From: Flavobacterium sp. LC2016-23
GTDB lineage: Bacteria; Bacteroidota; Bacteroidia; Flavobacteriales; Flavobacteriaceae
DNA: 32,043 nucleotides
Direction of reading: 5' to 3'
Assembly (NCBI RefSeq): GCF_009674775.1
Contig: NZ_WKKE01000037.1
Coordinates: 1-32,043 of the forward strand
Shown: one piece after another, positions 23,398-32,043 of the stretch
Layout of the letters: each line of letters begins with the position of its first letter
Numbering within the stretch: position 1 is the stretch's first letter
Position numbers and translations under genes: made by a program
The notes under the pieces: generated by a model
Told to the model about the DNA's origin: nothing
Seen by the model: the letters and a program-made list of their open reading frames with translations, nothing else
The model's database searches: none

Positions 23398-23853
23398 ATG
23401 AAAAAAGAATTACTGCTTCTAGTCTTCCTCGTTTGCTTAGTCTCTAATGCGCAAACGAATAAAATAGTATTCGAATATGATGCTGCCGGCAATCAGACCA
23501 AAAGATCTTTCTGTTTAAAATGTCCCTCAGCAACGGGCAAAAGCGATCAGGCAAAAGAGGCCGCAGCTTCGGCTCAGGAAGAGGTATTGCCCTTTTCATC
23601 AGAAGAGGTTCTTTCTTATTATCCGAATCCGGTCAAGGAAACTTTGTACCTGACCTGGAAACTCGAAGACTATAATCGGGTGAGCTCTGTTCAGGTTTTT
23701 TCTTTTTTAGGACAGGTTTTAGGCACTTATCCCGTGGGCTCAGGTGTCCATGAGCTAAACATCCCTTTTCAAAATTACTCCGGAGGAATATATATCGTAG
23801 TGCTGTACTACAGTAATGGTTCTCAAAAAGCTATTAAAATCATCAAATCATAA
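23398..23853 (+). CDS. Small T9SS type A sorting-domain protein
   Basis: This 151-residue exported protein has a signal peptide MKKELLLLVFLVCLVSNAQ. A short IVFEYDAAGNQTKRSFC segment follows that looks like one YD (RHS-type) repeat, then a cysteine pair (CLKC) and a polar linker. The C-terminal type IX sorting domain (about 75-151) reads YYPNPVKETLYL, VSSVQVFSFLGQVLG, VHELNIPFQNYSGGIYIVVLYYSNGSQKAIKIIKS. T9SS domains direct outer-membrane export and surface anchoring or release. It stops 4 nt before the ATG of the giant RHS gene, so the two are surely co-translated. Because the RHS protein itself lacks a sorting domain, this protein could be its secretion partner or anchor. That role is inference. 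Confidence 0.85.
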   Translation: MKKELLLLVFLVCLVSNAQTNKIVFEYDAAGNQTKRSFCLKCPSATGKSDQAKEAAASAQEEVLPFSSEEVLSYYPNPVKETLYLTWKLEDYNRVSSVQVFSFLGQVLGTYPVGSGVHELNIPFQNYSGGIYIVVLYYSNGSQKAIKIIKS

Positions 23854-23857
23854 CGGT

Positions 23858-26800
23858 ATGAAAAGTCTTTACTTTGTTCTTGTTTTTTTATTGGGGGTAT
23901 TTGCAAATGCCCAGACTACGCCAACGGGTTCATCTGCAGAAGTGGGTGTAACGAAAGGAGAATTGTCTGTTTCGCTGAGTGGTGCGGCAACTTACACCAT
24001 ACCGATTAAGGTGCCACCGGGAATTAACGGTGTGGTACCACAACTCAATTTATCGTACAACAGCCAGTCCGGAAACGGAGCTGCAGGTTATGGCTGGAAT
24101 ATAGGTGGTATTTCGACCATTACGCGCATCCCGTCCACACGATTTCACAATGGCAATGCAGGCACGATTAATTATTCTATTTCTGATAATTATGCCCTGG
24201 ACGGTCAGCGTTTACTGGTAAAAAACGGCCAACAATCACTTTATGGCCGAAACGGCACTGTATATGAAACAGAAAATTACTCGAATGTAAAAGTGACCTC
24301 CTATGGGGCCGTATCGTCTAACCGTGATATCGGTCCGGAATATTTTGTGGCAGAGTATCCGGACGGTTCCAAAGCGTATTATGGATATGAAAAAGGAAAC
24401 AATTCTAATTCCCGCGGTGCCAATCATTATGCCATCACCTATTGGGAGAATGCCCAGGGACTGAGAATCAGTTATTCCTATTTTCCGCATTATAACAATA
24501 CCCTGAATATTGCCTCTATAAAATATGGTGCCAGAAATGAGGGTACGGCGCCAAATGAAATAATGTTCACCTATATCAATAAATTCAAACAGGACATTCA
24601 GTTAATTGCCGGACAGCAGGTTCGCGATGATTTGTTGTTAAGCGGTATCACTACGAAAATTTCAGGAATTGGTTTTAGCAATTATGCCCTGAGTTACGAT
24701 CGTTCGTCGCTTGGCTATGAAAGATTAACGGCCCTTACAGAAAAAACAGGAGATACTACTAAAAGCCTCAACCCAACCGTTTTCTACTATGCCGAAAATC
24801 AAACGGCCTTTACACCGTCAATGGAACTGACCCATACCGGTTTGAATAAATTTACCACAGAGGGTATTACACAAACCCTATCCGGTGATTTTGACGGCGA
24901 CGGTGAAAATGAATTACTGCTTAAAAAAAACGGGATTACCCTGGGTGAAATAGCAGATGATTACTCTGTTCAGGAGGTTTCGAGTACCGGTTTATTGTCA
25001 TTAGGTCTTCCGGCGGGAGAGTTTCCGGCAGGAATTATAAATGTGTTGGATAAGGACTTAAAAATCCCTAAAAACCAAAGATTTTATTCTTATAATGTAA
25101 GTAACGGTGAAACCGATTACAGGTATAAGATTTTTAATTACAATCCTGATTCAAAAAAAGTGGAATTGGATTATGAAAGAACATTTCATTCCGGTGCAAC
25201 AGTGGCACTAAGAGGAGAAAATCAAAATACAGGCGGGTTATTTACGGGTGATTTTGACGGCGATAATTTAACGGACGTGATTCGCGTGCATAATGAAGTG
25301 AACGGTGTGAGTCAGGTTGAATTTTTTAATTTTGACAGAAGAGTCACTTCAAATTGGGTCACCAGCATCGGATCGCTGCCAACCGGTATTAAAACGTTTA
25401 ATCTGGTTCCCAATGTTTCTAGCGGTTTGGCCGCGATTACCGGTTCCTCGATACTCCAAAAAGGCGATATTAACGGCGATGGAAAAATGGATCTGATTCT
25501 TTTCAGGGGTGCTCCGTACAATGATATCAAAGGCTATACCCTGATAGCGGGTAAATTAACGGAAATTATCAGCTGGAAACAGGACTTGCCGGGAGACATT
25601 GGCAGCACTTTTTTTCAGCAGCATACGGCTGGTATCAATACGACCATAGCAGGAACAGGTATTCAACGCTTTCCTGTTGTAATCGGAGATTATAACGGGG
25701 ATGGCAAAAGTGATATTTTGCTGGTGGCGCTTAAGAAAGTACTAATTGCTACAGCAGGAATGTATTTTATAGAGGAATTTTTACCCGGATCTTTTCCTGA
25801 ACTGGTGTATCCGTATACGGTAAGTTTCATGTCTGTGGATTCGAATAATGACGGCAAGTCGGATATCGTTCGGTTAGAACCCAAAAGAACGGAGTATAAA
25901 GAAAAATATACCACTCAGGAAATGTACCAGTCCGGAGGTAAATGGTATGTGCGTAATGTACAAGGATACCGATACAACTACGATTACGGAATTAAAATCG
26001 ATTCGTATTACAGACCCGGAGTCAATGCGGCTTCCTGGAATTCCTTTGGTTTAGATAAGAAGCTGCAAACTTATAAGAACGATACCGATCCATCGAATGA
26101 TAATGCATTCAATTATATGCAATTGGCTACGGTCAAGAAAAAAAATCCTTTAAAAACAGAACTGGCCCTGATTGGTGCCCCTGAGAATACAGGAAATGCA
26201 CGAATTTCGGTTTTTTCCTGTACGAATTATGTTTCCGATCAGCATTTGCTAAAAAGTATTACGCTCGGGAATGGCGTAAAGGAAAACATAACCTACAGTC
26301 CCTTAAAAAACGGAAATGGTGTTTATGAAGCGGGCAGTCCCCAGCTTTATCCCAACCTGAGTATTCAGTACAGCCCGGAATTTAAGGTGGTATCGCAAAT
26401 CGATTATCCGAATAACGGCCCGTCAAAAAAAATATTCAGGTATTATGGTGCCATGCTAAATGTGGAAGGTTTAGGCTTTTTGGGTTTTCAGGCAACCATG
26501 AGAACCAACAGGCATGATACGGACGCCTCTGTAATTTCAACGGTTTCCAGGAATGATTTTCTGTTAAGAGGGGCAAATGTTGAAAATTACAGCGTGGAAG
26601 GCATGGTATTACCTTCTGCTGAAACGCCGGCATCTTTTATATCACAATCAAAATTTAGGTATAACAGACCGGAAGAAGCCTTACAGCCTAATAAAGTGTT
26701 TAAACTTATAAATATAGCCTCAGCTGATTTTGATGGCCTGGCAGGGACCCAAACAGAAACCGAAACAGAATATGATGCCTCGAATAACCCGGTAAAAATA

Positions 26801-29800
26801 ACAAGTATAATAAAAGATGCAGCATTGGCTGTAGTACAAAAAACAGTAACGGATATCGCGTATCAGGATCCTGCTGCAGGTCCTTACCTTGTGGGCAGAC
26901 CCAAAAGTAAAAAGCAAACAGTTTTTTACAATGGTGATGTGGCAACAAGTGAGGAAGTATATGGTTATAATGCGCAGCAATTACTTTCGCAGGTTAAGAA
27001 AAGGGCTGATGCCACCACCAGCTACATTACAGAAGACAACAGCTATGATTTATTTGGAAATATGATTTCGAAAAAAATTACAGCAGGACCCAATTCCAGA
27101 ACGGCAAGCTGGGCGTATGACGCTTCGGGGAGGTTGCTGACAGCAAAAACAGATATGGAGTCTTTACGTACCACTTTTCTGTACTATCCAAATGGCATGC
27201 TGCACATAGAGACCAATCCGTACGGACAAACGGCAGTGTATGAATATGATGCCTGGTTCCGAAAAACAAAAGCCACGAACTATCTGGGTAAGACGATCAA
27301 CTATGCCTATTCAGGTCTTATGGACAACACCATTATTACGGCAACTGCAGAAGATGGCAGTGCGACCATGGAAACCTTTGACGGTTTGGGCAGAAAAGTA
27401 AGAGAAGGCAGTAAAAACAGTGCAGGAATTTTCTCTTTCGTATACGCTATGTATGACATTTACGATCGAAAGTATAAAGTGAGCGAACCGTATTTTGGAA
27501 ACGTTCCGCGTCAATGGAACCAAACGAAATATGATAGTTACGGCAGGGTTACCGAAAACATTTCGTTTACCGGAAAAATCACTACCATTAGCTATTCCGG
27601 TTTACGTACCACGGTAAATGATGGCACAAAGTCAAAAACGACAGTTAAGGATGCTATTGGAAATGTGGTTGGGGTAACCGATACTCCGGGAGGTACCATT
27701 AAATATAGTTACTACGCAAACGGTAATCTGAAAGAAACCGATTATGACGGTATAAAAACAAAAATACTTCAGGATAAGTGGGGAAGGAAAATACAGCTTG
27801 ACGACCCTTCTGCAGGGATTATTAAATATACCTACAATGACTTTGATGAACTTATTAAAGAGGAAAACAGCAACGGAATTACCAATTATAAATTAAATGC
27901 CTTCGGAAAGCCGGAAGAGAAAACAATAGCAGGGCCTAAAACGAATTCCAAAACGACCTATACCTATAATCCGGCCACAAAACTGTTAACGGGAAGTACT
28001 TTTACGGACATAAAAAATGGAAATACAACGATAAGTAATTCGTATCTGTATGACAATTGGCAAAGAGTCAATAAAGTAATTGAAACGACTCCTTATGCCA
28101 CCTTTACTAAAATTTTTAGCCACGATGCTTTTGGAAGAGTACATACTGAAACCAGTACTGCGGCAACCGCTACCGGTAAAACCAGTACCAAAACGATTAC
28201 AAAGACCTATAAAAACGGCAGCCTATACCAAATCACGGACAATGCAACCGTGTTATGGCAAACGGACAATGTCGCTCCAAACGGATCGCTGCTTTCCGGT
28301 ACCTATGGCAATGGTATAAAAGTAACGAATTCGTATAATAATGCCGGTTATATCAACAGTAAAGATTTCAGTTTAGGAACAACAAGCATACTAAAACTGG
28401 AAACCTCTTTTGATGCTCAGACCGGAAATTTGAAAAACAGAAAAAACAGTCTTTTTAATTTTCCTGAGGACTTTAGTTATGATTCGTCAGACCGGCTTAC
28501 GGCTACTACCACAACCGGGCAATTTTTAAACAGCACTTTTAGTACTTCCAATACCGAAGGTTATGAGTCTGAAAAAGGAACAGTAAGTATTTCGGGAGGC
28601 AGTTTTGTTGTGGGGATTTCGAATAGTGGTGTGGCGGTGAAAAAAACATTGCTTACGGGTAAAGCTATAGGAGATCAAATAATGCTGAGTTTTGATTTTA
28701 AAAAAGTTGTGGGTTCCGATCTTTTTACTGCGTATATCCAGGAACAAGATCCGGTAACGCTGGGAAAAGTTAAAATTTTTAAAGCAACCTTAACATCATC
28801 GAAAACGATAAACATAAGCCACACCGTTACAAAATACAGTGATTTAACGTTACTAATAGAGAAAACGAGTTCTCCTTTATACAATGTTATTCAGATTGAC
28901 AATGTAATGGGGCACGAAAAAAGTACAATTGCCCAGGGATATGATGACAAAGGCAGAATTACGTCAAATGAGCAGGGCGCTTACACGTATCCGACCAGCG
29001 GAAAAGTATATCAGCACTCGTCTGTTGACCTTACGGCAAAAGCCTTGCCTTATTATCAGGGCAAACCAGCTCAGATCATTACCTATACTGCTTTTAATAG
29101 TCCCGAGCAAATAGAAGAAACGGGTCTGGAGAAAGTAAGTTTTAATTACAATGATCAGAATGAACGAAGTACGATGTTTTACGGCGGCGTGCAGGATAAA
29201 CTCTTGCGACCTTACCGAAAACACTATTCCGCTGACGGCACCATGGAAATTAAGGAAAATAAAACAACAGGAGCAGTTGAATTTACCACGTATATCGGTG
29301 GTGATGGTTATACCGCGCCTGTAGTATTCAGGAGTGATGGAGGAAGCAATCAAAATTATTTATATTTACAACGGGATTATCAGGGGTCGATAGTGGCCAT
29401 TACCAATCAGGCAGGATCAATTGTTGAAAAGCGATTGTTTGATGCCTGGGGTGGTGTGCAAAAGGTACAGAACGGAGCTGGTATACCGCTATCGGGTTTA
29501 ACGGTTTTAGACAGGGGATATACCGGACATGAACATATACAAAGTGTGGGGCTCATCAACATGAACGGTCGTATTTACGATCCTAATCTGCATCGTTTTT
29601 TACAGCCGGACAACAATATACAGGATCCGTTTAATACCCAGAATTACAATCGTTACGGTTATGTTTTAAACAATCCTTTAAAATATACCGATCCTACAGG
29701 TGAATTTTGGAACGTAGTTGGTTACCTTTTATCAGGATATATAATGGGTGCCTATGCCAGCGGAGGCGAGTTGAACCCTGCCAAATGGAATTCTTCTGCT

Positions 29801-30487
29801 TTTATTAGTATTGGTGCAGCAGGGGCATCAGCGGGTGCCTCAGCAGTGGCGACAAATCTGACCAATAATTATTTGGATAATTATAATAAACCTCCGGTAC
29901 TGGGATTTAGTGCTGTAGGATCGGGTAATGATATGCATTCTTTTGTGAATGATTCTAATACTTCGAATAATAACATTGCTAGTGATAATAGAAATACTGT
30001 TTCTTCTTTAATCACAAATTCTACATTCGTCGGCATCGGTTATGCTTTAGGTGAGTTTGAAAAGAATGTTGATAAAGTTGGCGATTTAAGAAATTTTAGA
30101 ATCCAAAATTATCAACCTTTGAATAAATATGAGTTTATGACTAGTGCGTCAGGAATTACTGATGGTAAAGTTTATTTTGGAGGAACTAAAAACAGCACTA
30201 ATAAGTTACAATATTTAAAAGGAGCGGCTAGGTATGCTGGTTATGGCGCTTCTTTCTACAGCTTAACCATGTCCTATGATGAATTTTTAAAGGGCAAAAT
30301 TTCAGGTTCAATTTTTTTATTGGATGTTGGTATGACAGGTGCTTCTATTGGAGGTTCTTATGGTGTAGGTATTTCGGCATTTTATTTTATGGGTGTTAGA
30401 AATACGCCAGATTATTTTGATCATAAGATTATAAATTTTAATGATCTTCAAAAGGTTCAAATTGATAATACAAGGGTAAGGAATTAA
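23858..30487 (+). CDS. SpvB/RHS polymorphic toxin with unrecognised C-terminal tip
   Basis: The ATG at 23858 is preferred because it opens a signal peptide, MKSLYFVLVFLLGVFANAQ. An upstream ATG lies inside the previous gene. The product has 2209 residues. An SpvB domain (about 25-330) has YTIPIKVPPGINGVVPQLNL and GYGWNIGG. Five calcium-type FG-GAP repeats follow (DFDGDGENEL about 344, DFDGDNLTDV about 464, DINGDGKMDL about 536, DYNGDGKSDI about 610, SNNDGKSDIV about 663). Many YD repeats lie at about 1060-1840. The RHS core (about 1844-1949) contains YDPNLHRFLQPDN and ends YTDPTGE. The last 260 residues are the tip, with glycine-rich hydrophobic stretches and no motif I know. From about 29930 the DNA is visibly more AT-rich. 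By analogy the RHS shell encloses a toxin that is freed by cleavage at the core. It has no PAAR or sorting domain. Confidence 0.9.
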   Translation: MKSLYFVLVFLLGVFANAQTTPTGSSAEVGVTKGELSVSLSGAATYTIPIKVPPGINGVVPQLNLSYNSQSGNGAAGYGWNIGGISTITRIPSTRFHNGNAGTINYSISDNYALDGQRLLVKNGQQSLYGRNGTVYETENYSNVKVTSYGAVSSNRDIGPEYFVAEYPDGSKAYYGYEKGNNSNSRGANHYAITYWENAQGLRISYSYFPHYNNTLNIASIKYGARNEGTAPNEIMFTYINKFKQDIQLIAGQQVRDDLLLSGITTKISGIGFSNYALSYDRSSLGYERLTALTEKTGDTTKSLNPTVFYYAENQTAFTPSMELTHTGLNKFTTEGITQTLSGDFDGDGENELLLKKNGITLGEIADDYSVQEVSSTGLLSLGLPAGEFPAGIINVLDKDLKIPKNQRFYSYNVSNGETDYRYKIFNYNPDSKKVELDYERTFHSGATVALRGENQNTGGLFTGDFDGDNLTDVIRVHNEVNGVSQVEFFNFDRRVTSNWVTSIGSLPTGIKTFNLVPNVSSGLAAITGSSILQKGDINGDGKMDLILFRGAPYNDIKGYTLIAGKLTEIISWKQDLPGDIGSTFFQQHTAGINTTIAGTGIQRFPVVIGDYNGDGKSDILLVALKKVLIATAGMYFIEEFLPGSFPELVYPYTVSFMSVDSNNDGKSDIVRLEPKRTEYKEKYTTQEMYQSGGKWYVRNVQGYRYNYDYGIKIDSYYRPGVNAASWNSFGLDKKLQTYKNDTDPSNDNAFNYMQLATVKKKNPLKTELALIGAPENTGNARISVFSCTNYVSDQHLLKSITLGNGVKENITYSPLKNGNGVYEAGSPQLYPNLSIQYSPEFKVVSQIDYPNNGPSKKIFRYYGAMLNVEGLGFLGFQATMRTNRHDTDASVISTVSRNDFLLRGANVENYSVEGMVLPSAETPASFISQSKFRYNRPEEALQPNKVFKLINIASADFDGLAGTQTETETEYDASNNPVKITSIIKDAALAVVQKTVTDIAYQDPAAGPYLVGRPKSKKQTVFYNGDVATSEEVYGYNAQQLLSQVKKRADATTSYITEDNSYDLFGNMISKKITAGPNSRTASWAYDASGRLLTAKTDMESLRTTFLYYPNGMLHIETNPYGQTAVYEYDAWFRKTKATNYLGKTINYAYSGLMDNTIITATAEDGSATMETFDGLGRKVREGSKNSAGIFSFVYAMYDIYDRKYKVSEPYFGNVPRQWNQTKYDSYGRVTENISFTGKITTISYSGLRTTVNDGTKSKTTVKDAIGNVVGVTDTPGGTIKYSYYANGNLKETDYDGIKTKILQDKWGRKIQLDDPSAGIIKYTYNDFDELIKEENSNGITNYKLNAFGKPEEKTIAGPKTNSKTTYTYNPATKLLTGSTFTDIKNGNTTISNSYLYDNWQRVNKVIETTPYATFTKIFSHDAFGRVHTETSTAATATGKTSTKTITKTYKNGSLYQITDNATVLWQTDNVAPNGSLLSGTYGNGIKVTNSYNNAGYINSKDFSLGTTSILKLETSFDAQTGNLKNRKNSLFNFPEDFSYDSSDRLTATTTTGQFLNSTFSTSNTEGYESEKGTVSISGGSFVVGISNSGVAVKKTLLTGKAIGDQIMLSFDFKKVVGSDLFTAYIQEQDPVTLGKVKIFKATLTSSKTINISHTVTKYSDLTLLIEKTSSPLYNVIQIDNVMGHEKSTIAQGYDDKGRITSNEQGAYTYPTSGKVYQHSSVDLTAKALPYYQGKPAQIITYTAFNSPEQIEETGLEKVSFNYNDQNERSTMFYGGVQDKLLRPYRKHYSADGTMEIKENKTTGAVEFTTYIGGDGYTAPVVFRSDGGSNQNYLYLQRDYQGSIVAITNQAGSIVEKRLFDAWGGVQKVQNGAGIPLSGLTVLDRGYTGHEHIQSVGLINMNGRIYDPNLHRFLQPDNNIQDPFNTQNYNRYGYVLNNPLKYTDPTGEFWNVVGYLLSGYIMGAYASGGELNPAKWNSSAFISIGAAGASAGASAVATNLTNNYLDNYNKPPVLGFSAVGSGNDMHSFVNDSNTSNNNIASDNRNTVSSLITNSTFVGIGYALGEFEKNVDKVGDLRNFRIQNYQPLNKYEFMTSASGITDGKVYFGGTKNSTNKLQYLKGAARYAGYGASFYSLTMSYDEFLKGKISGSIFLLDVGMTGASIGGSYGVGISAFYFMGVRNTPDYFDHKIINFNDLQKVQIDNTRVRN

Positions 30488-30502
30488 AATCAGTAAAAAA
30501 AA

Positions 30503-30868
30503 ATGATAATTAAAATAATAGAACTTGTTTTCGCTTTCTTTTCAAAAATGTATATCTTTTTTTATAAAGAAAGAGGAGAATATTGGAGAATTTTTCCAGT
30601 AATAATTATGTCAACAATTGTTATGATAAATTTACAATTGATTATGTCATTTTTATTTTCGCCTGGTAAATATTTTATTTTAGGACTAGCAACATTTTGG
30701 TTATTTATATTTCACACTTTAATCAAAAAAAGGGAATATAACTGGGTTGTGCAATATCCTATATCAAGAAAACAGAAAGTAATAATTGTTTTGGTTCTAA
30801 TTATAGATGTCCTAGTGGTAGCTGTGCTTTCAGTGGTTTCTCGTAATATTTATATTGCGACACATTAA
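30503..30868 (+). CDS. Small membrane protein, candidate immunity factor
   Basis: This 121-residue protein has three or four hydrophobic helices (about 3-20, 30-52, 55-72 and 88-113) with a positive loop LIKKREYNW. I do not recognise its family. It follows the RHS stop by 15 nt, in the same orientation and with the same AT-rich composition as the RHS tip. This is the normal place for the cognate immunity gene. A membrane-located immunity protein would suit a toxin acting on the inner membrane or periplasm, consistent with the hydrophobic, glycine-rich tip. Both points are inference. Confidence 0.65.
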   Translation: MIIKIIELVFAFFSKMYIFFYKERGEYWRIFPVIIMSTIVMINLQLIMSFLFSPGKYFILGLATFWLFIFHTLIKKREYNWVVQYPISRKQKVIIVLVLIIDVLVVAVLSVVSRNIYIATH

Positions 30869-30869
30869 A

Positions 30870-30992
30870 AAAACAGAAAAAAAACAAGTGATAAAATTGC
30901 GAGACAGAATAGATAACGATCTTGTCAGTTTTGGGCAAAGTAAAGGTATAAATGCAAATTATCGGTCTTTTACCAAAGCAATGAAACTATGA
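30870..30992 (+). pseudogene. Remnant of a displaced RHS toxin tip
   Basis: A frame ending TGA at 30990-30992 encodes a tail including RDRIDNDLVSFGQSKGINAN and ending FTKAMKL. It has no plausible start of its own. The frame stays open back to about 30822 but only by running out of frame through the previous gene. The stop overlaps the next ATG as ATGA, the coupling normally seen between a toxin and its immunity gene. I read it as the 3' end of an older tip left behind when the present tip was inserted. Confidence 0.5.
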
Positions 30993-31516
30993 ATATTATG
31001 AAATTTATCAAAAAAAAACTTACAATTATGGATTATACTTTTTTTAAAATTGGCTTTGAATTAAATTTAATAACTAAAGAGGAATTAATTTCATTTTCCG
31101 AGAAAGAAATAGAAAGTAACTGTCAAGATTATGATTTTCATTTAGATATTATTTCACTTTCTAAAGATTCCGATTCAATAAAATTTATTGAAATTTTTAA
31201 TGGTTTTAATAGTGCTGTAGAGAAGGAAATGTTTTTTAAGGTTCATCCTGTTTTTATCAATTTTATATTTAGAGAAAGAGACTGGTTTAAGCAAGTAAAT
31301 CTTATTTTAAGATATTATAATTTTTTCAGTTTATATCTTGATGAAACTGATTATGAATTTTGGAGTAGGCTAAAAGATGATTTTAGTTTAAGAAGAGATG
31401 GATTCGTAGGATGTATGGAAATGCCTACAGAAATGATAAGCCATTTTAATAAAGAATTAGAAAAAAAATTTTCAGGAACATTTTTTGAGAACTTAATTAC
31501 TTGTTTACAGCAATAA
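30989..31516 (+). CDS. Hypothetical protein, candidate orphan immunity protein
   Basis: This 175-residue protein has no membrane segment. It is acidic and aromatic-rich, beginning MNIMKFIKKKLTIMDYTFFK, with FHLDIISLSKDSDS and ERDWFKQVNLILRYYNFFSLY; a second ATG at residue 14 (MDYTFF) is an alternative start. I do not recognise the family. Soluble helical proteins of this size and composition are common as immunity proteins behind RHS tips. Its start overlaps the stop of the tip remnant (ATGA), so it probably protected against that displaced toxin. It is AT-rich like the rest of the tip region. The function is inferred from position only. Confidence 0.65.
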   Translation: MNIMKFIKKKLTIMDYTFFKIGFELNLITKEELISFSEKEIESNCQDYDFHLDIISLSKDSDSIKFIEIFNGFNSAVEKEMFFKVHPVFINFIFRERDWFKQVNLILRYYNFFSLYLDETDYEFWSRLKDDFSLRRDGFVGCMEMPTEMISHFNKELEKKFSGTFFENLITCLQQ

Positions 31517-31551
31517 GTTTATGTTTTTAACCCCTTGCAATTGTCTCGCCC

Positions 31552-31585
31552 CCAATTTTTAAATTATCAATAATAATTAAATTGG
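31552..31585. repeat. AT-rich hairpin after the orphan immunity gene
   Basis: CCAATTT (31552-31558) pairs with AAATTGG (31579-31585), and AATTAT (31562-31567) with ATAATT (31573-31578). No T run follows. It could be a weak terminator or a recombination scar. The rest of 31517-31675 shows nothing recognisable. Confidence 0.4.
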
Positions 31586-31675
31586 AAAATAAGAATTGTC
31601 CAATATTTTAAGTGAAGGACTTAACTTCTATCATGTTTAACAGTTTTAGCTATCAGACGTCATTAACATTAGCAG

Positions 31676-32043
31676 AGCGTGGGTCTCACAAATATGAATT
31701 GCCGTATATAAGATCCTAATTTGCATCATTTTTTACAGCCGGACAACAATATTCAGGATCAGTTTAATACGCAGAATTACAATCGTTATGGCTATGTTTT
31801 AAACAATCCTTTAAATACAGGTGAATTTTGGAACGTATTTGCGGGTTACCTTTTATCAGGATATATAATGGGTGCCTATACCAGTGAAGGCGAGTTGAAC
31901 CCTGCCAAATGGAATTCTTCGGCTTTTATTAGTATTGGTGCAGCAGGTGCATCAGCGGGTGCTTCAGCAGTGGCGACAAATCTGACCAATAATTATTTGG
32001 ATAATTATAATAAACCTCCGGTACTGGGATTTAGTGCTGTAGG
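31676..32043 (+). pseudogene. Second, broken copy of the RHS core end (runs off window)
   Basis: Bases 31677-32043 align with 29544-29919 of the RHS gene, without gaps at first, then with a 12-nt deletion and a 3-nt insertion. The copy begins in VGLTNMNCRI and meets a TAA at 31709-31711. After that it stays open in the same frame to the window end (DPNLHHFLQPDNN...GYVLNNPLNTGEFW). The deletion removes KYTDP-type residues of the core end (YTDPTGE becomes NTGE). The last 200 nt differ from the intact gene at only about six positions, while the first part is more diverged. This is an orphan RHS tip module: no start, no secretion signal, but homology long enough to recombine into the active gene. 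A toxin tip should follow beyond 32043. Confidence 0.85.

Noticed and set aside
23816..23857. Earlier start for the RHS protein
   Set aside because: It lies within the T9SS protein's coding sequence and would place 14 polar residues before an otherwise good signal peptide.
26706..27269. Minus-strand open frames inside the RHS gene
   Set aside because: They are antisense shadows of the YD-repeat region, without promoter or homology that I can see.
30896..31548. GCGAGACA / TGTCTCGC as flanking inverted repeats of a mobile cassette around the orphan immunity gene
   Set aside because: Only eight bases match, the flanks do not, and no target duplication is visible.

Overview
The window looks like a chromosomal segment of a Bacteroidota, most likely Flavobacterium or a close relative. 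The evidence is the AT-rich sequence, genes without clear Shine-Dalgarno sites, promoters of the TTG-N17-23-TANNTTTG type, a type IX secretion (T9SS) sorting domain, and gene families typical of that phylum (LptF/G beside LolA and FtsK, an AmpG-like permease with a GHL10 hydrolase, SpvB/RHS proteins).

Bases 1-470 hold the 3' end of a transposase, a palindromic terminator and a tRNA-Ser(TGA). Bases 623-7661 (minus) are one tight housekeeping run, in transcription order tpx, diacylglycerol kinase, ftsK, lolA-like, lptF/G-like, ribBA with a degenerate second domain, and an acyl-CoA thioesterase. Bases 7662-8170 are repeat-rich and non-coding. Bases 8171-9682 (minus) are a redox unit of peroxiredoxin, thioredoxin and a small conserved protein, separated by long hairpins and driven by a consensus promoter with a palindrome in its spacer.

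Bases 9752-16789 (minus) form a probable peptidoglycan-recycling cluster. It runs anmK, a secreted GHL10 (DigH-like) hydrolase, an AmpG-like permease with an unusual insertion, a TPR protein, a GNAT acetyltransferase and a cytoplasmic GH3 (NagZ-like) enzyme. The logic would be to cut glycan outside, import it, split the sugars and phosphorylate anhydro-MurNAc. A secreted esterase-TPR protein is divergent at 17035.

Bases 18325-22444 (plus) are a strikingly AT-rich two-gene unit with its own consensus promoter. The first gene is an ABC/SMC-like ATPase with a CPFC hook and a C-terminal R-x3-E...H triad, as in RloC/PrrC anticodon nucleases. The second is a long RmuC-family nuclease with an extended coiled coil. 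This is the best candidate for an undescribed (probably anti-phage) system.

Bases 22552-23397 hold a small unrecognised gene, a strong terminator, a five-unit 41-bp hairpin array whose stem arms change in a compensatory way, and an attenuator-like pair of alternative hairpins. Bases 23398-32043 (plus) are an RHS polymorphic-toxin locus. A small T9SS-sorted protein is followed by a 2209-residue SpvB/RHS protein with an unrecognised C-terminal tip and a membrane protein that is the candidate immunity factor. After these come a leftover tip fragment with a second candidate immunity gene, and a broken second copy of the RHS core end that runs off the window. This is the layout expected for tip exchange by recombination.
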